From Fusobacterium sp. IOR10 (GTDB lineage Bacteria; Fusobacteriota; Fusobacteriia; Fusobacteriales; Fusobacteriaceae): 64,000 nucleotides of DNA. Both the position numbers and the translations under genes were made by a program. The stretch covers positions 1-64,000 of the forward strand of contig NZ_WJWY01000002.1 in NCBI RefSeq assembly GCF_010367435.1. The letters run 5' to 3'. The first letter of the stretch is position 1. Each line of letters opens with the position of its first letter. This document shows positions 30,037 through 38,475 of the stretch, in pieces. The notes beneath the pieces were generated by a model, which had not been told where the DNA came from, did not search any database, and saw only the letters and a list, made by a program, of their open reading frames with translations.

Positions 30037-30076
30037 GTATATCTTTCATCTTAATTTTCTAAGATGAAAGATATAC
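30037..30076. terminator. Bidirectional terminator
   Basis: GTATATCTTTCATCTTA and TAAGATGAAAGATATAC are exact 17-bp inverted repeats around a 6-base loop. They separate the convergent ABC permease and Crp/Fnr genes. Confidence 0.8.
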
Positions 30077-30102
30077 GATAGGGTATAATTGAGAGTTTTG
30101 TA

Positions 30103-30723
30103 TTAAAGCTCAGCTATTTTTTCTAATTCATTTTCTTTTACAATAGTTATAATTTTTCCGCTTCTTTTTACAATTCCCTTGTCAATTAATTTTCCTAAAG
30201 CTAGATAGAAATTACTTCTACTACATTTCATGAAATCTGAGAATAGAGAAAAGTTTTTTATATTTATTTGTCCATCATCAGAGTAATTAAGAAGTACATA
30301 AGCAAGAAATTTTTCAACATTTTTATCTAAACGGTATACTAATTCTTCTATTAATGAAAAGGAGTCTACAGTTGTATTTTTTAGGTACTGAAAAAGAAAG
30401 TTACTATTAGTGAGAAGTTCTTTACTTTTTTCAGAAGAAATCTTAAGTATTTCAGTTTTTTCCATTGCTATATAGTAGAAGTTATCAGTGACTTTTCTTT
30501 CTAAAAAATAGTCATATCCACCAAGAATCATTCCATTTTTTTTGGAGTTTTTTAAAGGCATTCTTTTTCCTTTATCATCTTCATATACTAAAAGAAGATT
30601 TCCTTTAGTCATAATTCCAAATGACACTCCAAAATTATAGTGATAAATGATTTCAAGAGGTTTAAGTTGTATTTTTTTTTCTATATCCGTATCTAAAAAT
30701 TGAAATTCTGTATTATCTTTCAT
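30103..30723 (-). CDS. Crp/Fnr-family transcription regulator
   Basis: The 206-residue protein has an N-terminal cyclic-nucleotide-binding-like beta domain, a long dimerisation helix (about 110-140) and a C-terminal helix-turn-helix (NIKNFSLFSDFMKCSRSNFY, then LGKLIDKGIVKR). There is no Fnr-type cysteine cluster, so an Fe-S sensor is unlikely. It is divergent from the tandem OsmC gene, and two palindromes lie in the shared intergenic space, so it probably regulates itself and the OsmC gene, perhaps in response to oxidative or electrophile stress. AGGAGG is close to the ATG. Confidence 0.8.
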   Translation of the reverse strand: MKDNTEFQFLDTDIEKKIQLKPLEIIYHYNFGVSFGIMTKGNLLLVYEDDKGKRMPLKNSKKNGMILGGYDYFLERKVTDNFYYIAMEKTEILKISSEKSKELLTNSNFLFQYLKNTTVDSFSLIEELVYRLDKNVEKFLAYVLLNYSDDGQINIKNFSLFSDFMKCSRSNFYLALGKLIDKGIVKRSGKIITIVKENELEKIAEL

Positions 30724-30773
30724 TTTTCCTCCTTCAATCTTTTTATTTTAATATTATATATCTTAATGATTTA

Positions 30774-30806
30774 TTTATCAATGATAAAAATGTCCTAAAT
30801 AGGACA
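30774..30806. promoter_or_regulatory. Two palindromes between the Crp/Fnr and OsmC genes
   Basis: TTTATCAATGATAAA (30774-30788) and TGTCCTAAATAGGACA (30791-30806) are neighbouring inverted repeats in the 161-base divergent region. Either could be the operator of the adjacent Crp/Fnr-type regulator. The second has 7-bp perfect arms and is GC-richer than its surroundings, which makes chance less likely. Confidence 0.5.
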
Positions 30807-30884
30807 GCAGAATATTACTAAAAATGATATTCTTATTTTATAGTGAATATATTTAAAATAATTTTTTAATTTGAGGGGGAAAAT

Positions 30885-32120
30885 ATGAATAAAAATTTAA
30901 ATAAACAAGAAAGTCCAAAAATTTATCAAATTGAAACAAGAAAAGAGGATTATGTAAGTCCTACAACCTTTGTTCCTAAAAAAGTAGTTTCTATAACTGG
31001 TGGTATTGCAGAAAGTATCGTTACTTCAACTGAAAGAATTCTTAATAAAGAGGCACCTTTTCTTAAGAAAGGTGTAGTTAAAGCTATTGGTGAAAATCAA
31101 TATAATGCATGGGAAATGGTTAGTGACGAAGGAGGAAAAGGACATTTATAAACAGCACCAAATCCTTTAACATATTATGCAGCAGGATCAGCATCGAGCT
31201 TATTAACTCAAGTTGAAAGAGGAATAAAAATATTAGGATTAGATGTTAATAATGTAAAAGTTGAGTCAGAAATTTTCTTTAGATGGGATAATCCTTTTAC
31301 CTATAATTGGTCTGGTTATACTGATAAAGTTGTATCAAGTATCATTGTTGATAGTAAAGAATCACCTGAAAAAATAAAAGAATTAAAAGAATTGGCAATT
31401 AAATCTTGGGCTGTTGGTGAAGGGTTAGCAAACGAAACTATAATTGATGCAGCAACAGTTATAAATGGTGAGGATAATTGGAAAGGTCATCAAGCTAAAC
31501 CTGGTAGAGTAGGTTCACCTATTTCTATTGATGAAGGCTGTGAAATTACAAATATAACTGGTGATGTAAAGTTAGAAACATTCCCTTTAAAAGAAGATTT
31601 GTCTTTAGAAATGCATAAATTACCACAATCTTTTACATTTTCTGAAGTTGTAACTGTAGAATCGGTACATGATGCTAAAAAACCTTATATGCATAAAATC
31701 CAAGCTAAATCTTTAACTGAAAACTATCAAACATGGGAATTTTATTCTGACGACAGTTGTGGAGATGAAAGAATTGGGAAAGTTCCTACATCATGGGATT
31801 ATTTTACTTTAGGAACTTCATTTTGTTTAATGAGTCAGCTTACTGCAAATCAGATGTATTTTAAACAAAAAGGTGTTAATATTGAAGACTTTAGAGTAGA
31901 GCATCAATTTAATTATACAAAAGAAAATTTTATGACACCATCAATGGCAGGCAATCTTAAGAATGTAATAACAAGGATTGTTGTAAAAAGTAATGCAAAA
32001 AAAGAAGATATAAATAGTTTTGCTACTCAATCTCTTAAATGTTGTTTTGCTGGAGAGGGGATTCAAAATAAAACTGAAATGGAATCAGATATTTATCTAA
32101 ATGGTAAAATAATTAAATAA
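30885..32120 (+). pseudogene. Tandem OsmC-family protein, in-frame TAA
   Basis: One frame of 411 codons is interrupted by TAA at 31149-31151 (GGA CAT TTA TAA ACA). The protein resumes at once with APNPLTYYAAGSAS, a typical OsmC segment, so a single base change (for example AAA to TAA) has broken it. Two OsmC-like domains are visible. In the first the catalytic cysteine position reads GSASS, without cysteine. The second keeps cysteines in TSFCLMS and KCCFAGEG, as peroxidatic OsmC/Ohr proteins do. OsmC proteins reduce organic peroxides or bind osmotic-stress ligands. It is divergent from a Crp/Fnr gene. The intact pieces are 30885-31151 and 31152-32120. A later in-frame ATG at 31392 leaves only the second part. 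Confidence 0.72.
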
Positions 32121-32121
32121 T

Positions 32122-32164
32122 AAAATAGGTCATTACATAATGCTTTGTAATGGCCTATTTTTAT
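32122..32164. terminator. Terminator between the OsmC and Tsx genes
   Basis: AAAATAGG and CATTAC pair with GTAATG and CCTATTTT (one mismatch between the blocks), followed by T. It serves the two convergent genes. Confidence 0.8.
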
Positions 32165-32176
32165 AAATATAATTAA

Positions 32177-33004
32177 TTAAAATTTATAGTGAACTCCTAA
32201 AATATATTGAGTAGAATCACTAGAATTGGAAGAACTACTATCTACTTCAGTAAAACTATGATTAACTTTTATTGAAGCAGACACACCAAAACTATCCATT
32301 TGAAGTTTAAGTTGATTAAACCATTGAAGAGAGTTATCAGTTCCAGAAGTATTGTTCCAACTGTTACTATATTTTTCAGATTCATTAGCACCAAAAACAT
32401 AATCAATCCATCCACTGTATAAAAGTGTCCATCCATTTTCAAAGCTGTGTATAGGGGCCATATAGGCTACGTTAAATAGATAACCATCCCATTTATTTTC
32501 ATTTGGTTTCCCATATGATTTTGTTGCATATCTTGAAAATAAATTTACTCTAATATAGTCAAATCCTTCCAAGTCAAAATAAGTTCCTATTCCTACTTGA
32601 TGACGTCTAAGTCCACCTTTATAGTCTCCATTATCATAATCAAATTGATATGAAAGAAACCATTCACTGAATCTACCAATTGAAAGATCTTTTCCTAAAA
32701 GTCCATCTAAAGATATACGAGGATTAAATTCTCCATAAACACTAGGTTTTACCCCGTGCATATCACTACTTCCAGAGTTTGAAATATCAAAAAAATCATC
32801 AAACCAATATAAATCTAATAATTTATATCTATGAAATCCTTCCATTTCAGCGTAGATATCGTCAACACTTCCTCTAGTTCCATCAGCAGAATTATTTCCA
32901 CTAAATAAACTTACTTGAACCATATTATAGTTCCATGGTTCATATTTTGCCATTGCCAGTTGACCAAAGCATAGCATAATAATAATCAATATTTTTTTCT
33001 TCAT
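32177..33004 (-). CDS. Tsx-like nucleoside-specific outer-membrane channel
   Basis: The 275-residue protein has a signal peptide (MKKKILIIIMLCFGQLAMA) and alternating beta strands rich in aromatic residues. It ends in the outer-membrane signature YILGVHYKF with terminal Phe. The start of the mature protein (KYEPWNYNMVQVSLF) and the aromatic strand pattern resemble Tsx, a 12-strand barrel that lets nucleosides through. It is direct evidence for an outer membrane. The gene is monocistronic. Confidence 0.82.
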   Translation of the reverse strand: MKKKILIIIMLCFGQLAMAKYEPWNYNMVQVSLFSGNNSADGTRGSVDDIYAEMEGFHRYKLLDLYWFDDFFDISNSGSSDMHGVKPSVYGEFNPRISLDGLLGKDLSIGRFSEWFLSYQFDYDNGDYKGGLRRHQVGIGTYFDLEGFDYIRVNLFSRYATKSYGKPNENKWDGYLFNVAYMAPIHSFENGWTLLYSGWIDYVFGANESEKYSNSWNNTSGTDNSLQWFNQLKLQMDSFGVSASIKVNHSFTEVDSSSSNSSDSTQYILGVHYKF

Positions 33005-33109
33005 TCTCTCTCCCTATAAAAATATAATGTATTGTGAAGATATTATAACATAAAAAAGAAAATGAGTTTATAGAAAATCATATTCTTAGTTTTTTACTTC
33101 TCCCCTCCA

Positions 33110-33138
33110 TTGACTTTTACAAAGGTAACTGATATAAT
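33110..33138 (+). promoter_or_regulatory. Promoter of the PHP-iron transporter operon
   Basis: TTGACT and TATAAT are 17 bases apart. They lie upstream of a roughly 115-base leader that contains a terminator-like hairpin. Confidence 0.65.
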
Positions 33139-33178
33139 TTATTCCACAAACCCATAAGGGACTATAAGTTAGTTTAGA

Positions 33179-33205
33179 TAAAGCTCTCATTTTGTGGGAG
33201 CTTTT
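33179..33205 (+). terminator. Attenuator-like hairpin in the leader of the PHP gene
   Basis: AAAGCTC pairs with GAGCTTT, followed by T-rich sequence, inside the leader and 55 bases before the PHP start codon. An upstream CCACAAA (about 33143-33149) can instead pair with TTTGTGG inside the hairpin loop, and CCCATAAGGG can form a small stem. This suggests competing folds. No known riboswitch class is recognised. Confidence 0.45.
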
Positions 33206-33259
33206 ATTCTGTTTTTATAACTTATAGAATATATACATATTTAGAAAGAAGGAGATAGA

Positions 33260-33883
33260 ATGTTTATAGACACACATATGCACTGTACAGAAGGTTCTGA
33301 TGATAGCTTTATTGGAATTGCAGAAATAGTAAAAATAGCAAAAGCAATGGGACTTAATGGAATCTGTATTACAGACCACGACACTAATAGAGCTAAAGAA
33401 TGTGTTCTTCAATATGGAAAAGAACATAATTTTAAGGTCTTTGTAGGAGCTGAAATTTTAACACATGAAGGGGATGTATTAGTTTTTGGACTAGAGGATC
33501 TTCCAGCAGAAAAGCTTCACGCTCAGGAATTAATAGATTTAGTTAATTCAAAGGGGGGAGCTACTATTGCAGCTCATCCATTTAGAGAAAATAATAGAGG
33601 TTGTGGTAAACAATTAAGGGATTTAAAAGGTCTTACAGGTATAGAGACTTTTAATGGAAGTACAAAGAACTATAACAATTTAAATGCATATAAACATGCT
33701 GTGGAATTAAATTTAGCTACAACAGCAGCTAGTGATTGCCATACAACTGATGCAATAGGTAAATTTTGTACAAAATTTTTAGATAATATTGAAACAGAAA
33801 AGGATCTTATAGAAGCTCTTAAGAATAAAAGAGTAAGACCTGCCATATATAAAGATGGAAAATATATTGAAATAAATGTTTAG
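33260..33883 (+). CDS. PHP-domain phosphoesterase
   Basis: The 207-residue protein starts MFIDTHMHCTEGSDDSFIG with the metal-binding HxH motif. It has the further metal ligands ITDHD (about 39), the AAHPFRE segment (about 111) and SDCHTT (about 153). The PHP family hydrolyses phosphate esters such as 3',5'-bisphosphates or histidinol phosphate. AAGGAG precedes the ATG. It is the first gene of an operon with an Fe(III)-type ABC importer, and the pairing hints that the imported solute may be phosphorylated rather than iron. Confidence 0.85.
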   Translation: MFIDTHMHCTEGSDDSFIGIAEIVKIAKAMGLNGICITDHDTNRAKECVLQYGKEHNFKVFVGAEILTHEGDVLVFGLEDLPAEKLHAQELIDLVNSKGGATIAAHPFRENNRGCGKQLRDLKGLTGIETFNGSTKNYNNLNAYKHAVELNLATTAASDCHTTDAIGKFCTKFLDNIETEKDLIEALKNKRVRPAIYKDGKYIEINV

Positions 33884-33921
33884 AAAAATTTTAGAAAATA
33901 AAAATAATAAGGAGTATACAT

Positions 33922-34959
33922 ATGAAAAAAATATTAGGTAAAATATTAATTGCAAGTTTAATCTTTACTTTAACAGCTTGTGGTTCAAAGGAATCAAAAG
34001 AAGTTGCTAAAACACAAAATCAAGAACAAAAATTGGTTATTTATTCAACTCATCCAGAAAATTTAATAGAAGCAGTAGCCTCTGAATTTCAAAAGGAAAC
34101 TGGAATAGAAGTGGATTATATAAATTTAAAGGGGGCATTAGCTGATAGAGTATTAGCTGAAAAAGACGCACCTCAAGCAGATATAATGTATGGTGGAGCC
34201 TCATCATTATTTATAGACTTATCTAAAAAAGATGTTTTTGAAAAAACTAATCCATCTTGGGCAAAGGATTTAAATCCACTATTTAAAGATCCAAATGGTA
34301 CATGGTATGGAACAATCCAAACTCCAGTAGTAATATTTTATAACAGTGAAATGTTAAGTAGCAATGAAGCACCAAAGGATTGGAGTGATTTAATAAAACC
34401 TGAATATAAAAATAAATTAGTATTTAGAGATGCAAGATCATTTTCAGCAAAGGCAACATATTCAAGTTTATTGTATCAATATGAAAAGGAAGGAAACTTA
34501 TCTCAAGGTTGGGAATTTATGAAATCATTGGATAGTAATACTAAACAATATTATGGAAGTGGATCATTACAGTTCCAAGCTGTTGGAAGAAAAGAAGCTC
34601 CAATAAGTTTTGCTGTTTTAAGTTCTGTTATTGTAAACAAAGAAAAAGGTCTTCCACTAGAAATAGTAGATGCTAAAAGTGGTTCCCCTGTAATTACAGA
34701 TGCCATTGCAGTAATAAAAAATGCTAAGCATAAAGATGCAGCAATTAAATTCTTAGAATTTGCAGGTAGTGAAAAAATTCAATCTGAACTTGCAATTAAA
34801 TTTAATCGTATGCCAACTTTAGATAGTGCCCTAGCTAATTCTCCAGAGTGGATGAAAGAAAGTAAATATAGAGTGATGGATGTTGATTGGAGAGTATTAT
34901 CAGAAAATGAATCTGATTGGATGCAAAAATGGGATTCTGAAATTAAAAGTAACAATTAA
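33922..34959 (+). CDS. ABC transporter substrate-binding lipoprotein (Fe(III)/AfuA type)
   Basis: The 345-residue protein has a lipoprotein signal with lipobox LTAC near residue 20. It belongs to the iron(III)/spermidine-like class of binding proteins (VIYSTHPENLIEAVASEFQ, YGGASSLFIDLSK, TDAIAVIKNAKH). Relatives bind Fe(III), 2-aminoethylphosphonate or phosphoglycerate. The preceding gene encodes a PHP phosphoesterase and the following two genes encode ATPase and permease. A terminator-like hairpin directly after it may reduce expression of the downstream genes relative to the binding protein. Confidence 0.85.
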   Translation: MKKILGKILIASLIFTLTACGSKESKEVAKTQNQEQKLVIYSTHPENLIEAVASEFQKETGIEVDYINLKGALADRVLAEKDAPQADIMYGGASSLFIDLSKKDVFEKTNPSWAKDLNPLFKDPNGTWYGTIQTPVVIFYNSEMLSSNEAPKDWSDLIKPEYKNKLVFRDARSFSAKATYSSLLYQYEKEGNLSQGWEFMKSLDSNTKQYYGSGSLQFQAVGRKEAPISFAVLSSVIVNKEKGLPLEIVDAKSGSPVITDAIAVIKNAKHKDAAIKFLEFAGSEKIQSELAIKFNRMPTLDSALANSPEWMKESKYRVMDVDWRVLSENESDWMQKWDSEIKSNN

Positions 34960-34964
34960 TAATT

Positions 34965-34987
34965 AAAAGGGCGATTGCCCTTTTTTT
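34965..34987 (+). terminator. Hairpin after the binding-protein gene
   Basis: AAAGGGC and GCCCTTT pair around GATT and run into seven T. It lies inside the operon and so may be a partial terminator that sets gene dosage. Confidence 0.75.
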
Positions 34988-35040
34988 GTATAAAGGAGGA
35001 TGTGTGATAATTTTCATAGAGATTGTCATACAAGTATTAT

Positions 35041-36096
35041 ATGGATAATGTGATTATTAAAAATATAACTAAAAAATTTGATGAAAAGACAGTTGTTGAA
35101 AATGTAAGTCTTAATATTGAAGAGGGAAGTTTATTTACTTTTTTAGGTCCATCAGGTTGTGGTAAAACTACTATATTAAGAGCCATTGCAGGTTTTTTAA
35201 AATTAGATAGCGGGAATATCTTATTAGGACATAGGGACATAACCAATATACCCCCTGAAAAAAGAGGTGTGGGAATGGTATTTCAAAATTACGCCTTATT
35301 TCCTCATATGACTGTTTATGAGAATATTTCCTATGGTTTAGAAATACAAAAAATTCCTAAAAAAGAAATTAGAAAAAAAGTAGATGAATATTTGAGCTTA
35401 GTTAAATTAGATAATTATGGGAATAGAAAAATATCAGAGTTATCTGGTGGGGAACAACAAAGAGTTGCCCTTGCAAGATCCCTTATAACAAATCCAAAGA
35501 TTCTACTGTTAGATGAACCACTATGTAATTTAGATGCTGAACTTAGGATAAAAATGAGACATGAAATTAAGGCTCTTCAGGAAAAATTAGGAATAACAAC
35601 TATTTTTGTTACCCATGATCAAGAGGAGGCTCTTACAATATCTCATAAAATAGCTGTATTTAATAAGGGTAAGTGCATTCAAGTAGGAACTCCAAAGGAA
35701 ATTTATTCAAATCCTACAAATTCATTTGTTGCTAATTTTGTAGGGGAAACAAATCTTTTTAAAATAAATAACTCCCATGGGGATATGAAAAAAATATATT
35801 TAAATAATGAATTTATATTGGAAATTGAAGGAAATATTTCAAATAATTTATTTGTATCTATTCGTCCTGAACATATAAAAATAAGAAAAAACTCATTGGT
35901 AGGTATCAATGAATTTATAGGAGTTATTGAAAATATTCAATTTAATGGGAATATTATTAAATATACTGTTAGGGTCAAAGGTGTTAAGCTAGTAATAACA
36001 ACTATGAATAGTTTAGATAATTATAATGAATTTTTAGTTTCTCAAGAAGTTTATATTGAAATTCCCAAAAATTCAATAAAACTTCTTATGGATTAG
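35041..36096 (+). CDS. ABC transporter ATP-binding protein (Fe(III)/PotA type)
   Basis: The 351-residue ATPase has Walker A GPSGCGKTT, signature LSGGEQQRV, Walker B LLLDEPLCNLD and the His switch VTHDQEEAL. A C-terminal TOBE-like domain follows (SIRPEHIKI). The start is uncertain: the strong AAAGGAGG at 34992-34999 lies about 41 bases before the chosen ATG and abuts an out-of-frame ATG at 35000 that opens a 17-codon frame. An in-frame TTG at 35023 is an alternative. A small leader peptide or a damaged start region is possible. It energises uptake with the adjacent permease. Confidence 0.85.
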   Translation: MDNVIIKNITKKFDEKTVVENVSLNIEEGSLFTFLGPSGCGKTTILRAIAGFLKLDSGNILLGHRDITNIPPEKRGVGMVFQNYALFPHMTVYENISYGLEIQKIPKKEIRKKVDEYLSLVKLDNYGNRKISELSGGEQQRVALARSLITNPKILLLDEPLCNLDAELRIKMRHEIKALQEKLGITTIFVTHDQEEALTISHKIAVFNKGKCIQVGTPKEIYSNPTNSFVANFVGETNLFKINNSHGDMKKIYLNNEFILEIEGNISNNLFVSIRPEHIKIRKNSLVGINEFIGVIENIQFNGNIIKYTVRVKGVKLVITTMNSLDNYNEFLVSQEVYIEIPKNSIKLLMD

Positions 36097-36104
36097 GTGA
36101 TTAT

Positions 36105-37768
36105 ATGAATGGATCAAATAAGAAATATGAAAATTTTGTTGGAATTATCCTATTAATTTTTTTAGTGGGATATATTTTAATTCCAACCTTAAAAACAATA
36201 AACTTAAGCTTTTTAGATGAAAATAAATTGACATTTTCCAACTATAAAGATTTTTTCTTTTTAAAAACAAATATAAGTTTTGTTTTAAATACTATTTTAC
36301 TTGGATTAGCTACTGTTGTTACATGCGGGCTTATAGGAACATCCCTTGCTTTTTTTATTGGATATTTTAAGTTTCCCTATAAAAATATAGCTAGTAAACT
36401 TTTGTTAACACCAGTTATGGTTCCAGGTTTAATAATAGTTATAGCATTTATACAACTTTATGGTGAAAGTGGAATTATAACTAAATCCCTTGAGATTATT
36501 TTTAATTTAGATAGTATCCCTTTTAAATTTACAGGTTTTTGGGGGATTTTATTTGTGCATGCTTATACCCAATATATATATTTTTTCATAAATGTGTCAG
36601 TGGCTATTCGTCATATAGATTATTCCACTGTGGAAGCTGCTAAAAATTTAGGAGCTAAGAATTCTAAGATATTTTTTTCCATTATTTTACCAGTTATTAA
36701 ACCAGCATTAATTGGATCTAGTATAATGACATTTATAGGGGGAATTGGTTCTTTTTCTGCTCCAAGTTTAATTGGTGGAAAATTTCGTGTTTTAACAACT
36801 CAAATATTATTTGCTAAATCAATAATCATATGGAAATTGCCTCTGTGGAAGTTGTAATACTAATGATAATAGCCTTTATATTTCTTTTTCTTTGTAGATA
36901 TTATGAGAAAAAAAGTAGTTTTCAATCACAAGTAAAAGGTGTTGAGATAAAAGAAATCATAATAGAGAATTCTATACTTAGAAAAGTTTTTGTTATATTC
37001 ACTGGTCTTTTAATATTATTTATTATTCTTCCAGTTATAACTATCTTTATACTTTCCTTTGTTACATCTGGAACATGGTTAGTAGAAATTTTTCCAAAGG
37101 ATTTTTCTCTAAGTAACTATATAAAGATTTTTACAAAGTCAAACTCACTAAAACCATTTATAAATAGTGTAAATATGTCTATTATAGCTGGAATATTAGG
37201 AGTCGTAATAGGAGTTCCAAGTTCATATATAGTTGTAAAAACTAAAAGTAAATTTAAATTTTTAATAGAAAGTTTGGTTATGCTTCCATGGGCTCTTCCT
37301 GCAAGTGCCATAGCAATTAACCTTATTAATGCATTTAATAAAACAAATATTTTTTCTTTAAATAAAATACTTGTGGGAACATATATTTTACTTCCCATAT
37401 CTTATTTTATAGGGATATTACCAATTGTTTTTAGAAGTACTAATATTTCCATGTATAATTTAAATGATGCCTATGAAGATGCTTCTAAAAGTTTAGGAGG
37501 CTCTTGGATTTATACTTTTAGAAGAATAACACTTCCAATTATTATGCCTGGTATAGTTTCAGGTGTTCTCATTGGATTTATAAGATGTATTGGAGAATAT
37601 ACTAGTTCAGCATATTTATATACTGTGGCAAATAAACCAATTTCAATTGCTATGGTAAACGGAGTTTTTGAGTATGAGATAGGATTAGCTATGACTTACG
37701 GTGTTTTAACAATACTTTTTATATTTATTTTAAGTTTAATTTCCACATGGAAAATAAATAGAATATAG
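36105..37768 (+). pseudogene. Two-domain ABC permease (FbpB-like), -1 frameshift
   Basis: The two open segments (36105-36857 and, in another frame, to 37768) together encode about 554 residues. That is the usual size of the fused iron(III) permeases with two six-helix domains. The first ends in IGGKFRVLTTQILFAKS. The second frame carries on with NNHMEIASVEVVILMI, so one A near 36821 is missing (TCAATAATC where TCAAATAATC is expected). Each half has a permease EAA loop (EAAKNLGAKN and EDASKSLGGS). If the lesion is real, the importer is dead or relies on rare frameshifting. The in-frame ATG at 36830 could start the second half alone. Confidence 0.72.
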
Positions 37769-37810
37769 AGTATGCCAAGTGATTTTATATTAAGGTTTTA
37801 AATTTAATTC

Positions 37811-37839
37811 TTGCAAAATCTCTTGATAACATGTATAAT
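37811..37839 (+). promoter_or_regulatory. Possible promoter of the thioesterase gene
   Basis: TTGCAA and TATAAT are 17 bases apart, leaving a leader of about 130 bases before the thioesterase gene. Confidence 0.4.
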
Positions 37840-37975
37840 TATGAAAAAAAATAGACACCTACATTTTACAATCAATGTTTTAAATAAAGAATAAATTAGT
37901 TAAAGTACCTATGTTTAAAGAAATAATTAATTGTATTTTTAAAATATTATTATGAATTATATAGGAGGAGATAAT

Positions 37976-38371
37976 ATGAGCACAGAATATACTGGATTTA
38001 GAAATGAGATGGAACCAGCTTTACGTTTAATAGCAATGCCAACAGATACAAATCCATCAGGAGATATTTTTGGTGGATGGATAATGTCACAAGTCGATCA
38101 GGCAGGTGCAGTTGTTGCAGCTCAAAGAACTCAAAGCAGAATTGTAACTGTAAAAGTAACTGACTTCCTGTTTAAAGAACCTGTTTTTGTTGGAGATTTA
38201 ATAACATGTTATGGGAAAATAGAAAAAATAGGTAATACATCTATCACTGTAAAAGTAGTGGTAATTGCCCAAAGAAATAAATATGAAAAAGATCATGTAA
38301 AAGTAACTGAAGCAACTGTAAAATATGTAGCAGTTGATGAAAATGGAAATCCAATGCAAATATCAAAATAA
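37976..38371 (+). CDS. Acyl-CoA thioesterase, YciA/BACH-type hotdog
   Basis: The 131-residue hotdog-fold protein has the typical N-terminal PTDTNPSGDIFGGWIMSQVD and the catalytic aspartate region DQAGAVVAAQRT. It hydrolyses acyl-CoA esters to free CoA and acid. The start is the ATG six bases after AGGAGG. A longer in-frame ATG has no ribosome site. The gene is followed by a terminator and stands alone. Confidence 0.88.
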   Translation: MSTEYTGFRNEMEPALRLIAMPTDTNPSGDIFGGWIMSQVDQAGAVVAAQRTQSRIVTVKVTDFLFKEPVFVGDLITCYGKIEKIGNTSITVKVVVIAQRNKYEKDHVKVTEATVKYVAVDENGNPMQISK

Positions 38372-38403
38372 TTTGATTTATATGAAAATAAAATAAATTT
38401 TTT

Positions 38404-38434
38404 GTTCCTTCAGCTTAAGTTGAAGGAACTTTTA
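38404..38434 (+). terminator. Terminator after the thioesterase gene
   Basis: GTTCCTTCA pairs with TGAAGGAAC, followed by TTTTATT. Confidence 0.85.
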
Positions 38435-38475
38435 TTATTAAAATTAGAAGTATTAACAGTACAAAGAGAGGGTTT

